This document shows, piece by piece, positions 34,025-42,209 of a stretch of DNA of 64,000 nucleotides (within the stretch, counting starts at the first letter, position 1; each line of letters begins with the position of its first letter). The DNA comes from Candidatus Heimdallarchaeota archaeon (GTDB lineage: Archaea; Asgardarchaeota; Heimdallarchaeia; Heimdallarchaeales; Heimdallarchaeaceae), in NCBI GenBank assembly GCA_030603365.1, contig JAUVXV010000005.1, positions 1-64,000 of the forward strand, in the 5' to 3' direction. A model generated the notes under the pieces. It saw only the letters and a program-made list of their open reading frames with translations. It was not told the origin of the DNA and made no database searches. The translations under genes and the position numbers were made by a program.

Positions 34025-34861
34025 ATGACAATTAACTATACTGCTATTCTACCTCATGGTTTCAATCTTATAGAAAATATTTATCCTAATCAAGGTGAAA
34101 AATGGCAGAACCTGATTGAAGCAATGAATACTGTCGCTTCCGAGGTTTATTCTGCAGATCCAGAAGTAATAATTATTGCTTCTCCTCATAATCTTCGTAT
34201 TGATGGTCAAATCGGTATCATAACTTCAGAATGGCTAGAAGGAACTTGGTGGAATGATGAAAAGACTGACAAAGTCCATCTTAAACATAGATGTGATAGA
34301 GAATATGCTCAACTAATTTATGAGAGGTTAAAAAAAGAAAACATGCCAGTTGTAGCTGTTAATTATGGCGCTGCAGGTGGAGAGTATTCAGCAATGAAAA
34401 TGGATTGGGGTACTCTAATTCCTCTATGGTATATCAATAAAATCTATTCAGCTGAAAATCGAGAAATTCCTCCAGTTATCCTTATTACACCTTCTCGAGA
34501 AATACCTTGGAAGAACCTAGTTAACCTCGGTAGTATTTTGAACGGTTTATCTTTGAATAATGGTAAAAAAGTTGTATATATTGCAAGTTGTGATCATGGT
34601 CATGCTCATGATCCAGACGGTCCTTATGGATATCATCCTGCTTCCAAAGTTTTTGATGAACAGATTTGTGAGATGATTAAAAATAATAATTTGAGCAAAC
34701 TTATGGAACTCTCGGAAGAATTTATTGATCATGCTAAACCTGATAGTTTTTGGCAGATGCTCATTTTGCTGGGTATTCTAAATGTAACTGAATTGAAAAA
34801 CGATTTGTGTGTCTATGAATGTCCCGAATATTATGGTATGATAGTTGCTTCTTTTAAATAG
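34025..34861 (+). CDS. Class III extradiol ring-cleavage dioxygenase-like protein (LigB fold)
   Basis: 278 residues. AILPHGFNLI near the N-terminus and ASPHN near residue 60 supply His residues at the positions used to hold iron in LigB proteins, MDWGTLIPLWYI lies near residue 128, and SCDHGHAHDPDGPYGYHP near 196-213 provides further His residues. The fold is shared by LigB dioxygenases and MEMO-type proteins, some of which have lost oxygenase activity, so the reaction is uncertain. It is followed 68 nt later by the SagB-type oxidoreductase gene on the same strand. Confidence 0.75.
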   Translation: MTINYTAILPHGFNLIENIYPNQGEKWQNLIEAMNTVASEVYSADPEVIIIASPHNLRIDGQIGIITSEWLEGTWWNDEKTDKVHLKHRCDREYAQLIYERLKKENMPVVAVNYGAAGGEYSAMKMDWGTLIPLWYINKIYSAENREIPPVILITPSREIPWKNLVNLGSILNGLSLNNGKKVVYIASCDHGHAHDPDGPYGYHPASKVFDEQICEMIKNNNLSKLMELSEEFIDHAKPDSFWQMLILLGILNVTELKNDLCVYECPEYYGMIVASFK

Positions 34862-34928
34862 ATAATCAGATAATCTTTAAAGGAAAGCTTTCTTTTTTTA
34901 TTCCAGTCATTATATGATGTGATACATA

Positions 34929-35675
34929 ATGAAAGACCAAATCGGTAAAGAATTCATGAAAAAAACTCAGTATAAATTTACATCACAATCAGATCAAAGT
35001 CAACATCATCCAAATCCACCTTTACAGATGGAATATGCTCACAAAATGAGAACATTTGATCTACCCAAACCTGAAGAAATTGAGGTTAAAGAATTAATAT
35101 TACGTAAGGCAATTGAAAACCGTAAGAGTGTAAGAAAATATTCTGATGAATCGTTTTCTTTAATGGAGTTAGCATGGCTACTATGGACAACTCAAGGAGT
35201 AAAAGAAGTTATGAAAGATAATTATGCAACTTTAAGAACAGTCCCTTCTGCAGGAGCAAGACATGCATTTGATACTTTCTTATTAATTAATAATGTTGAA
35301 GGTTTAGAGCCTGGTATTTACAGATACTTAGCACTTGAGCACAAGTTATTAGAATATATTATTGAGGATGGAATAGCTGACAAAATTGTTGAAGCATCTT
35401 ATGGACAAAAAATGGTTAAGAATAACGCTGTCACTTTCATCTGGGTAGTAGACATATACAGAATATTTTGGAGATATGTTGAAAGAGCTTATAGGTATAT
35501 TCATATCGATGCGGGGCATGTCTGTCAGAATCTTTATCTTGCTGCTGAAAACATTGGTGCTGGAGTTTGTGCAATTGCAGCCTTTCATGATGAAATTTTC
35601 TCTGAGGTTCTGAAATTAGATGGTGAAAACCATTTTGTTGTTTATTTAGCTTCTATTGGAAAGAAAAAGGATTAG
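34929..35675 (+). CDS. SagB-type nitroreductase-like FMN oxidoreductase
   Basis: 248 residues. The region LILRKAIENRKSVRKYSDE (FMN phosphate contact), LMELAWLLWTTQGV, LRTVPSAGARHAFDTFLLIN, GLEPGIYRYLALEHKL and IDAGHVCQNLYLAAENIGAG match SagB/ThcOx dehydrogenases in order. Members oxidise azolines in peptide natural products, but many, like this one, stand without a cyclodehydratase (YcaO) gene and have unknown substrates. No precursor peptide or YcaO gene was seen nearby. It is a candidate partner of the LigB-like enzyme just upstream. Confidence 0.82.
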   Translation: MKDQIGKEFMKKTQYKFTSQSDQSQHHPNPPLQMEYAHKMRTFDLPKPEEIEVKELILRKAIENRKSVRKYSDESFSLMELAWLLWTTQGVKEVMKDNYATLRTVPSAGARHAFDTFLLINNVEGLEPGIYRYLALEHKLLEYIIEDGIADKIVEASYGQKMVKNNAVTFIWVVDIYRIFWRYVERAYRYIHIDAGHVCQNLYLAAENIGAGVCAIAAFHDEIFSEVLKLDGENHFVVYLASIGKKKD

Positions 35676-35724
35676 GAGAACCTCTATTCACTCTTCTTTT
35701 CCTGTTTTTCTACCAACATTTTTT

Positions 35725-35746
35725 AAATGAGTAATTAAGCTCATTT
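35725..35746. promoter_or_regulatory. Operator-like palindrome at the promoter of the first nucleotidyltransferase gene
   Basis: AAATGAG (35725-35731), 8-nt spacer, CTCATTT (35740-35746). It overlaps the end of a TATA box (TTTTTTAAAT, 35719-35728) and covers the space up to the expected transcription start near 35750. That is where archaeal repressors commonly bind. As an RNA it would lie at the very 5' end or outside the transcript, so a DNA site is more likely than a terminator hairpin. Confidence 0.35.
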
Positions 35747-35757
35747 TTGGTTATCTC

Positions 35758-36636
35758 ATGGTTACTAAATATCCCCTCTTTATCTTATGTGGTAGAGATG
35801 AGAAAAAGCGGGAGTTAATAGAAATTCTTGATCCAAAAGAGAAATATGGTGTAAAATGTTTACTGCCAATATTAGGAAGGAGAGTTATTGATTGGCAGTT
35901 AGACGCTTTAAGAAAATCGCCTTATGTTGATGAAATTTATCTGTTGGGATTAACTGAAGAAATGGCGAAATTTGATTTTCCTGTTCATTATGTTCCAGTT
36001 CCTACAGTTTCAACATTTGCAGAAAAATTGTATGCTGGTTTACAGTATATACGTAAACAAGGTAAAAAAGATACAATTGTCTCTGTTTCTTCTTCAGATA
36101 CTCCAGGAATGACTGTGAAGGCGGTAAATCAATTCTATGAAGAAGCGGATAAGTACAGAGATTATGATTTTGTACAATCGGCTGTCACTGATGAAATAAC
36201 CAAGAAAACCTTTCCTGATCATAAACGAGTGATTATAAGGTTTAAGGATATACATGTTTACCCCGGTGAAATGTATTTGATGAGCGAACACGGGATTATT
36301 GAAGGTGCAAAACTCATTACTGAAGTTGGTGGTGGAAGAACTAAAATTAAGAAAAAGAATAGAGAAAAGAAAAACAGTCCTCTTATTCCCCTCCTTCGAA
36401 TTGTTCTAACAACTCCTAGAACATGGCCTTACATAATCAAATTCTTACTAGGCAGACTTACTATGGCTGGTGGAGAAAAATTTATTTCAATAATAAGTAA
36501 AGGTATGAAGATTAAGGCTGTAGTAGTTGATGATGCCAGTTTTGGAATGGATATGGATCTACCAGAAGATTATGATGTACTAAAGAAATATATGAGTAAA
36601 ATTAAAGATATTCCATACACTGAAGGGATTAATTAG
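35758..36636 (+). CDS. Nucleotidyltransferase-fold (MobA/GlmU-like) protein, paralog 1
   Basis: 292 residues. KYPLFILCGRDEKKRELIEI is a changed form of the nucleotide-binding loop (usually LAGGxGxR); CLLPILGRRVIDWQLDAL is the 'K..l.xGkPlixw' segment; SSSDTPGMTVKAVNQF holds the first metal-binding Asp; and GMDMDLPEDYDVLKKYM near the end holds the second (DxDxPxD). The C-terminal third has a basic, Trp-containing region (RTWPYIIKFLLG) likely to lie on the membrane surface. It is first of four paralogs (35758-40044). They presumably activate a sugar, cyclitol or lipid head group with a nucleotide, but the substrate is not identifiable. Confidence 0.72.
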   Translation: MVTKYPLFILCGRDEKKRELIEILDPKEKYGVKCLLPILGRRVIDWQLDALRKSPYVDEIYLLGLTEEMAKFDFPVHYVPVPTVSTFAEKLYAGLQYIRKQGKKDTIVSVSSSDTPGMTVKAVNQFYEEADKYRDYDFVQSAVTDEITKKTFPDHKRVIIRFKDIHVYPGEMYLMSEHGIIEGAKLITEVGGGRTKIKKKNREKKNSPLIPLLRIVLTTPRTWPYIIKFLLGRLTMAGGEKFISIISKGMKIKAVVVDDASFGMDMDLPEDYDVLKKYMSKIKDIPYTEGIN

Positions 36637-36706
36637 TACTCTATTTTTCTCTATTAGTTTCACTGTAAATGTTATATAGAACTACATTACTTAAATATTG
36701 AATCTG

Positions 36707-37528
36707 ATGAAATATCATGTTTTTCTACTCGCAGGAAGAGATTCAGAACGTCGCGAAATTATGAAAGTCTTAGATCCGAAGAAGAAATATAAAACCAAAG
36801 TTCTTCTCCCAATGTTTGACAAAACTGTTCTTGAATGGGTTGTTGAAGAATATCATAAATCCCCTTATGTTGAAAAAATCTGTATAGTAGGTTTAACAAA
36901 AGATGATATTCAATTTAATGTACCTGTCGAGTATATTCCAATTGATCCTTATACTCCTATATCTCAAAAATATCTTGCAGGGCTAAAGTATCTAGAAGAA
37001 AATAATTTACCAACTGATAAGATTATTTTTAGTAGCTCTGATTGCCCAGGTGTCAAGGTTGAAACCCTGAACTATTTTCTCAAAGAAATTGAATCAAAAG
37101 ATGGATTTGATTTTATACTTTCTGCCATTCCTCTTGAAGTAGTTGAAAAAGTTTTTCCTGATTCTAAAAGGGGTGTAGCAAGGCTAAAAGATATTAATTT
37201 AACCCAAGGTGAAATAGCATTATTTAGTGCATATGCAATAAGGAATCATGTAAAGACAGTCGATAACATAACTACAATTAGCAAAAAAAGAGGTTTCTGG
37301 CCTCTATTTTGGTATGTTGCTAGACGTCCGAAAGCATGGTCAAAACTTTTCAAAATTCTGATAAAACAAGGAACTCTAAACGATGCAATTATAGGATTTT
37401 CACGAGCTTTTAAGTTAAAATCTGATGTTGTGATTATCAATGATGCTGGATTGAGTTTGGATATGGATTTACCTGAGGATTACAATAAACTGAAAAACTA
37501 TGTGGAAAAGGTTAAAATTCAGAATTAA
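36707..37528 (+). CDS. Nucleotidyltransferase-fold protein, paralog 2
   Basis: 273 residues from ATG 36707 (MKYHVFLLAGRDSERREIMK), aligned with the start of its paralogs; the TTG at 36698 would add three residues. VLLPMFDKTVLEWVVEEYHK, SSSDCPGVKVETLNYF and LSLDMDLPEDYNKLKNYV are its versions of the conserved blocks; the region KRGFWPLFWYVARRPKAWSK is the aromatic/basic surface shared by paralogs 2-4. A TATA-like GTTATATAGAAC lies near 36668-36680. Compared with paralog 3, the second half is closely similar. Function as for paralog 1. Confidence 0.72.
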   Translation: MKYHVFLLAGRDSERREIMKVLDPKKKYKTKVLLPMFDKTVLEWVVEEYHKSPYVEKICIVGLTKDDIQFNVPVEYIPIDPYTPISQKYLAGLKYLEENNLPTDKIIFSSSDCPGVKVETLNYFLKEIESKDGFDFILSAIPLEVVEKVFPDSKRGVARLKDINLTQGEIALFSAYAIRNHVKTVDNITTISKKRGFWPLFWYVARRPKAWSKLFKILIKQGTLNDAIIGFSRAFKLKSDVVIINDAGLSLDMDLPEDYNKLKNYVEKVKIQN

Positions 37529-37548
37529 GTAAGTTTAAGTGATAAATA

Positions 37549-38382
37549 ATGAATAAGCTCCCAATTTTTCTATTAGCTGGAAGAGATAAAGAAAGAAGAG
37601 AAATAATGGAAGTTCTTGATCCTGAAATGAAATACAAATCTAAATGTCAACTAGATATGTTAGGAAAACCCATAATACAATGGGTAATTGATGAACTTCA
37701 AAAATCTGAATATGTAGACCAGATTTATGTTCTTGGTTTAGAAGAAAAGGATCTTAAGCTGAGTGGTGATTTAGAGTATATTTCAGTGGATTATGATTCA
37801 GAAGTTTTTGACAAAATCAAAGCAGGATTTGATTACCTCAAGTCGAAAAACAAATTTAATGAAATGGCTGTGATTTGTGGATCTGATATCCCTGCAGTTA
37901 AAGTAGAGAGTATAGATGAGTTTCTCAAAGTGGCTTCTGAAAAACAACAATATGACTTTCTTTGGGGTGTTGTACCAATTGAAATTGCAGCTGCAGTGTT
38001 CCCTGACCATGGTAGAACAGTTGGATATTTCAAAGATCACAATCTTTTCCCTGGAGATATTTTTGCTTTAAATCATAGAGCTATACTAGTGGGTGAAGAT
38101 GTTATAAGGCAATTCTCTGATAATAGAAGAAAAAGATCATTTTGGACAAATGTTTGGTTTATTGCTAAACGACCAAGAACTTGGCCAAAACTTATTAAAA
38201 TCTTTCTTAAAACAGCTACAACACTTGACGGTATAAGAATTTTTGAAATTGCTTTCAGATGTAAAGCTGATATCGTAATTATAGAAGATCTTGGGTTTGG
38301 TTATGATATGGACCTACTTGTTGATTATGAAAGATTGACTAACTATGTAGCAAAAATAAAGAACGTTCCTCTAGATACTTAA
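37549..38382 (+). CDS. Nucleotidyltransferase-fold protein, paralog 3
   Basis: 277 residues. PIFLLAGRDKERREIMEVLD, CQLDMLGKPIIQWVIDELQK, VICGSDIPAVKVESIDEF and FGYDMDLLVDYERLTNYV are the conserved blocks; note the last block has LLVD where the paralogs have P-x-D, so the position normally Pro is Leu/Val. RKRSFWTNVWFIAKRPRTWP is the basic/aromatic patch. It lies 20 nt after paralog 2 and is probably co-transcribed with it. Its stop codon overlaps the stop codon of the opposite-strand 7-TM gene in the sequence TTAA. Confidence 0.72.
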   Translation: MNKLPIFLLAGRDKERREIMEVLDPEMKYKSKCQLDMLGKPIIQWVIDELQKSEYVDQIYVLGLEEKDLKLSGDLEYISVDYDSEVFDKIKAGFDYLKSKNKFNEMAVICGSDIPAVKVESIDEFLKVASEKQQYDFLWGVVPIEIAAAVFPDHGRTVGYFKDHNLFPGDIFALNHRAILVGEDVIRQFSDNRRKRSFWTNVWFIAKRPRTWPKLIKIFLKTATTLDGIRIFEIAFRCKADIVIIEDLGFGYDMDLLVDYERLTNYVAKIKNVPLDT

Positions 38383-39062
38383 TCCGTTATTGGGTCAATT
38401 TTGGACAATTCTTTCTTTTTTGGTTTGATGAAAGAGAATATTCCTAGAGTTACAGCAAGTACAAGAGCATATTTACACATAATACTTGGTATAGCTAGAC
38501 CAAATTTTAAAGGATCTATTAGAACCATGATATACATTGGTGTGAGAAAAGAAAGATAACCAAGTAAGATTATTAACCCTATTTTATTTTCAATCTTCTT
38601 GTTCCCTAAAATCATATGCCCTATAATGAAAAGAATGCTGTAAGCAATCATCCCTAAATAATAAATACCATAAATTGTTGAGATGTTATTTTCATAGGTG
38701 GCATATAGTGGATTACAGTTAGTCAGTACTACTGATTCTGAAACACTAAGAAAGTAAATTGATAAAGCTAGACCACCTGCGAACCCTATCCAATAATCAG
38801 GAAACTTCCATCCAACTACTCTTGTGCAAAGAAAATAACCTGTTGGAGGTAGAAAGGTAATTATAACAAAAGCTATCCTCCCAGTAATATTCTCACTTAT
38901 TCCCATACAGATTAAGAATTCCGATAATTGATAGAGTAGCAATAATGCTAATAATGAAACTGTTGACCAGAAAAACGAGTGTTTTCTGTTAAATATAATA
39001 ACAATGCCTAAGATTACTAATTCAATACAAAAGAAAATTAACGATAAAGTTCCAGGTAGCAC
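38379..39062 (-). CDS. Seven-helix membrane protein of unknown function
   Basis: 227 residues with seven hydrophobic helices and short loops, beginning LSLIFFCIELVILGIVIIFN and ending FSFIKPKKKELSKIDPITD. It is similar in size and layout to the stand-alone 7TM sensor-input domains seen at the N-terminus of some histidine kinases, but no kinase domain is attached and the family is not certain. The start is GTG at 39062. It lies antisense to, and within, the nucleotidyltransferase paralog cluster, sharing the TTAA stop overlap with paralog 3. Confidence 0.65.
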   Translation of the reverse strand: MLPGTLSLIFFCIELVILGIVIIFNRKHSFFWSTVSLLALLLLYQLSEFLICMGISENITGRIAFVIITFLPPTGYFLCTRVVGWKFPDYWIGFAGGLALSIYFLSVSESVVLTNCNPLYATYENNISTIYGIYYLGMIAYSILFIIGHMILGNKKIENKIGLIILLGYLSFLTPMYIMVLIDPLKFGLAIPSIMCKYALVLAVTLGIFSFIKPKKKELSKIDPITD

Positions 39063-39122
39063 AGCAACCCCTTTTTTGTATATTATAATAAGCTTTCTGC
39101 TTCTCTATTCCTTTCTTGTTGG

Positions 39123-39151
39123 AATTGTTTCTATCTGTTCATGCAACAATT
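39123..39151. promoter_or_regulatory. Inverted repeat next to the promoter of paralog 4
   Basis: AATTGTT (39123-39129) and AACAATT (39145-39151) with a 15-nt spacer; the right arm touches a TATA-like element TTTTAATAT at 39150-39158, about 35 nt before the TTG start. It may be an operator, but the arms are AT-rich and could be chance. Confidence 0.2.
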
Positions 39152-39189
39152 TTAATATGTGTTTATTTTCTAATCTGATGGTGTAAATT

Positions 39190-40044
39190 TTGTCTAAGAA
39201 ATATCCTGTTTTTCTAATGTCAGGAAGAGATAAAGACATTAGAAGAGAAATCATGCAACAATTAGATCCAGATGAGAAATACAAAGGTAAATGTTTACTC
39301 CCCTTACTAGGAAAACCTGTGATACAATGGGTTGTAGATGAGCTTGTTCAGTCAGAATATATTGAAGGAATTTACTCCTTAGGTGTTTCGAGAGAAGATA
39401 TTGATTTTGGAGATAAAGTAGAATATGTCCCCGTGGACTTCTTTGCTGACTTAAGTGAGAAATGGTTAGTAGGATACGAATATCTCAAGGATCAAGGAAA
39501 GGAATTTGACGATTATGTTATCTGTATGGCAGATACTCCTGGAATGACTATTGAAAAAATCGAGGAATTTTTTAAACAACTAACCCAAATGGAAGGATAT
39601 GATTTTATACTGTCTCTTGTTCCTTATGAGCTATCTAAAAAGTGGTTTCCTGATGCTGGAAGAGTTGTAGGAAATTTCAGAGATTATCAGATATTTCCAG
39701 GAGAAATGATGACTTATAGTCCCTATGCAATCGTAGAAGGAAAGAAGATATTTGATGATATAAGTCGCCTTAGAAGAAAAAGATCCTTTTGGGCTGTAGC
39801 TTGGTACGTTTTTAGAAATCCAAAAACTTGGCTCAAGATGCTGAAAATTGTTTTCAAACTAGCCAAATTAGATGATGCTGTTAGAGTTCTAGAGATTGCT
39901 TTTAACATGAAAATGGGTTACATCATTATTGAGGATCTTGGCTTTGGTTTAGATATGGATGTTCCACAGAATTATGAACAACTCAAAGAGTATATGCTAA
40001 AAACCAAACTATCAGGAAAAAATGTAAGTGAAAGTAAACTGTAA
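39190..40044 (+). CDS. Nucleotidyltransferase-fold protein, paralog 4
   Basis: 284 residues. YPVFLMSGRDKDIRREIMQQ, CLLPLLGKPVIQWVVDELVQ, ICMADTPGMTIEKIEEFF and FGLDMDVPQNYEQLKEYM are the conserved blocks, again with DxDxP near the end. RKRSFWAVAWYVFRNPKTWL is the basic/aromatic patch. The first codon is TTG at 39190; no ATG fits in frame. An inverted repeat (AATTGTT/AACAATT, 39123-39151) and a TATA-like TTTTAATAT lie before it. The gene is separated from paralog 3 by the antisense 7-TM gene. Confidence 0.72.
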   Translation: MSKKYPVFLMSGRDKDIRREIMQQLDPDEKYKGKCLLPLLGKPVIQWVVDELVQSEYIEGIYSLGVSREDIDFGDKVEYVPVDFFADLSEKWLVGYEYLKDQGKEFDDYVICMADTPGMTIEKIEEFFKQLTQMEGYDFILSLVPYELSKKWFPDAGRVVGNFRDYQIFPGEMMTYSPYAIVEGKKIFDDISRLRRKRSFWAVAWYVFRNPKTWLKMLKIVFKLAKLDDAVRVLEIAFNMKMGYIIIEDLGFGLDMDVPQNYEQLKEYMLKTKLSGKNVSESKL

Positions 40045-40115
40045 AATGTGTGGTTCTACTCCTTGCATTACATGCGTAATATTCTTTTATAGGAAAATCT
40101 ATATGTATAGACACT

Positions 40116-41087
40116 ATGAATAAAAAAGGTAAATTTTTGACTTTATTTTTAATGGGGGTTTTAGTAACTTCTATTTTGTTTTCAGACTTATCTAAAGCCG
40201 TTATAGTATCGGATCAATTGGCTCTTGTTGAAGGAAGTTATGTTGATGGTAAAATACTATATACCAACAATACTCATGCAGATTTATTGATTGGGTATTC
40301 AACAATATTAGTTGAGAAGATATTTACACCATCAGATATACCAGATGAGATGGTACTAATCAAACATTCTTGGGATGCCGCAGTAGGACAAAATACAATT
40401 ATTACTTATTACGAAAACCAGCAAGAAATGGATTTAACTTATCTGGTGTTCTACGATAACAGAACTACTGTATTTCTAGGTGTAATGAGGTTTGCAAATG
40501 CATCAGTTTCAGTAGAAGTTAATGCTATGCAAGGCAGCACTTTTGAAGGTTTCTTGAACGTTAATAATACAGTTATAACTTATGGAAATGGAACAAGCTA
40601 TGTTTATGGAGATGTTCAACCTGCTGATCCTGCTTATGATGAAATTCAAAGTTTAATGTTTGGTTTTTATATTATTGGTTTTAGTCTTGGAGCGGATGAA
40701 TATGCATGGACACCCTTTGGAATATCGCCTTTAGCTAATGTGAATGACGATGTGCACTATTCTACAGGTTTAGGAAAAGTAATTGACAAACCAGCGGTTA
40801 TAACAACAAATGGAGATTCCTATGACGCAATACATGTTGAATATTATGATACTTCTTTAATTGGTTGGTGGGAAGCACCTGAAATGCATTGTTTCTATGA
40901 AGCAAGCACAGGTATATTACTAAAAGTCTATGAGACAGATGGTACAGAAACTTGGGATTTCTTACCTGGAGATGTTGTACTAGAACCTGCAACTTCACCA
41001 ACAGCTACACCATTTGGAACTACAAGTTTAATTATAGGGTTGATTGTTTTAGGTCTGATAACAGTTTTTGTTAAAAGAAGGAAATAA
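40116..41087 (+). CDS. Anchored secreted protein, tandem paralog A
   Basis: 323 residues with a signal peptide (FLTLFLMGVLVTSILFSDLS) and a C-terminal Thr/Pro-rich stem (TSPTATPFGTT) then a helix and KRRK. Shared features of this family of three are an N-terminal SDQLALVEGSYVDGKIL-type segment, VFYDNRTT, NGTSYVYGDVQPADPAYDEI, FGISPLANVNDD, and GDSYDAIHVEYYDTS, all predicted to be beta-rich with N-glycosylation sites. The function is unknown. A TATA box (CTTTTATAGG, 40084-40093) lies 27 nt before the ATG. Confidence 0.75.
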   Translation: MNKKGKFLTLFLMGVLVTSILFSDLSKAVIVSDQLALVEGSYVDGKILYTNNTHADLLIGYSTILVEKIFTPSDIPDEMVLIKHSWDAAVGQNTIITYYENQQEMDLTYLVFYDNRTTVFLGVMRFANASVSVEVNAMQGSTFEGFLNVNNTVITYGNGTSYVYGDVQPADPAYDEIQSLMFGFYIIGFSLGADEYAWTPFGISPLANVNDDVHYSTGLGKVIDKPAVITTNGDSYDAIHVEYYDTSLIGWWEAPEMHCFYEASTGILLKVYETDGTETWDFLPGDVVLEPATSPTATPFGTTSLIIGLIVLGLITVFVKRRK

Positions 41088-41208
41088 TTGATTATTTCTT
41101 TCCAACTTTTTTCTATTATAAATGTGGTTTGAAAATCTTAGATATAGGAAACATTAGTTTTTTTAAGCACAAAATTCTTTAACCGGTAGCTCCTAAAGTT
41201 TAGTTACT

Positions 41209-42141
41209 ATGAAGAAAATAAAATTGACTTTTATGTTTGCTTTTGGAATCCTGTTAACATCTATACTATTTTCCAACGTATCCAATGCTATACTTGCTTC
41301 AGATCAGCTTGATGTAGGCGTTAACAGTTATGTAGAGGGAAAATTACTTGTGGAAACAAGTGTTGCTGGAGACGAGCTTATGGCATATGTGTCTATAGCG
41401 GTTACAAAGATTTTTACTCCAGCTGACATTTCTGATAAGATAATTCAATTTGAAGTAAAGATACGACCTGTTGTGGATTATTGGATCGGTTTCTTAGAAG
41501 ATCCTACTGAAATTTTCTTGACTTTTCTGGTCTTCTATGATAACAGAAGTACAATTATGCTTGGAGAATTAATAGTTGTAAATGGAACTGAACAAATAGA
41601 AATGACTGTTCTACATGAAACAACATTTGAAGGCATGATAAAACCAGACAGTAGAAAAATAACATTCGCAAACGGTACTACAGCTACAGCAGGATCATTA
41701 GAACTTGCAGATCCCATGTATATCTTACTTGAACAGTTTAGTGATCTTTCTAACGATTACTTATTCTGGCATAAATTCACTATGTTTGCAATATCTCCAA
41801 CAGCTGTTTTGGGAGATGATATAAGTTATGACCCTAACCTAGGTTTAGTTATTGGGACTCCAGCAGTTACTACTTCTGAAGGTGACTCTTATGACTCAAT
41901 CCTTGTTGAATACTATGAAACAGGACTTTTCAACAAATGGGGTGATGCTTATGAAGTTCATGCATATTACGAAGCTGCTTCTGGGTTCTTAATTCAGGTA
42001 TACGAACGATTTGATCAAGGAACATGGAAGTTCATTCCTAGTAAGGTAGACACAGTTGTTGCACCATTCCCAACTGCACCCGTAATTTTAGGTCTAGCGG
42101 TAATCGGTTTGATTGCATATTATTATCGTAAGAAGAAATAA
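41209..42141 (+). CDS. Anchored secreted protein, tandem paralog B
   Basis: 310 residues, signal peptide (FMFAFGILLTSILFSNVSNA), C-terminal helix and YYRKKK. It shares ASDQLDVGVNSYVEGKLL, VFYDNRSTIMLGELIVVNGT, MTVLHETTFEGM, AISPTAVLGDDISYDPNLG and YYEAASGFLIQVYE with paralogs A and C; identity to paralog C is also visible at the DNA level (for example TGGGAGATGATATAAG and TTACGAAGCTGCTTCTGG), so the B-C duplication is recent. A TATA-like TTCTTTAACC (41175-41184) lies 29 nt before the ATG. Confidence 0.75.
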   Translation: MKKIKLTFMFAFGILLTSILFSNVSNAILASDQLDVGVNSYVEGKLLVETSVAGDELMAYVSIAVTKIFTPADISDKIIQFEVKIRPVVDYWIGFLEDPTEIFLTFLVFYDNRSTIMLGELIVVNGTEQIEMTVLHETTFEGMIKPDSRKITFANGTTATAGSLELADPMYILLEQFSDLSNDYLFWHKFTMFAISPTAVLGDDISYDPNLGLVIGTPAVTTSEGDSYDSILVEYYETGLFNKWGDAYEVHAYYEAASGFLIQVYERFDQGTWKFIPSKVDTVVAPFPTAPVILGLAVIGLIAYYYRKKK

Positions 42142-42209
42142 TCTCCTTCTTCGCATTCTTCTTTTTTTACACAAACTTCTTTTATTTGTAGAACATAATG
42201 TTAGGTACT

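Noticed and set aside
35725..35746. Terminator of the SagB-type gene
   Set aside because: The palindrome sits in the promoter of the next gene, overlapping its TATA box, about 50 nt after the stop codon and after other T tracts; an operator is more likely.
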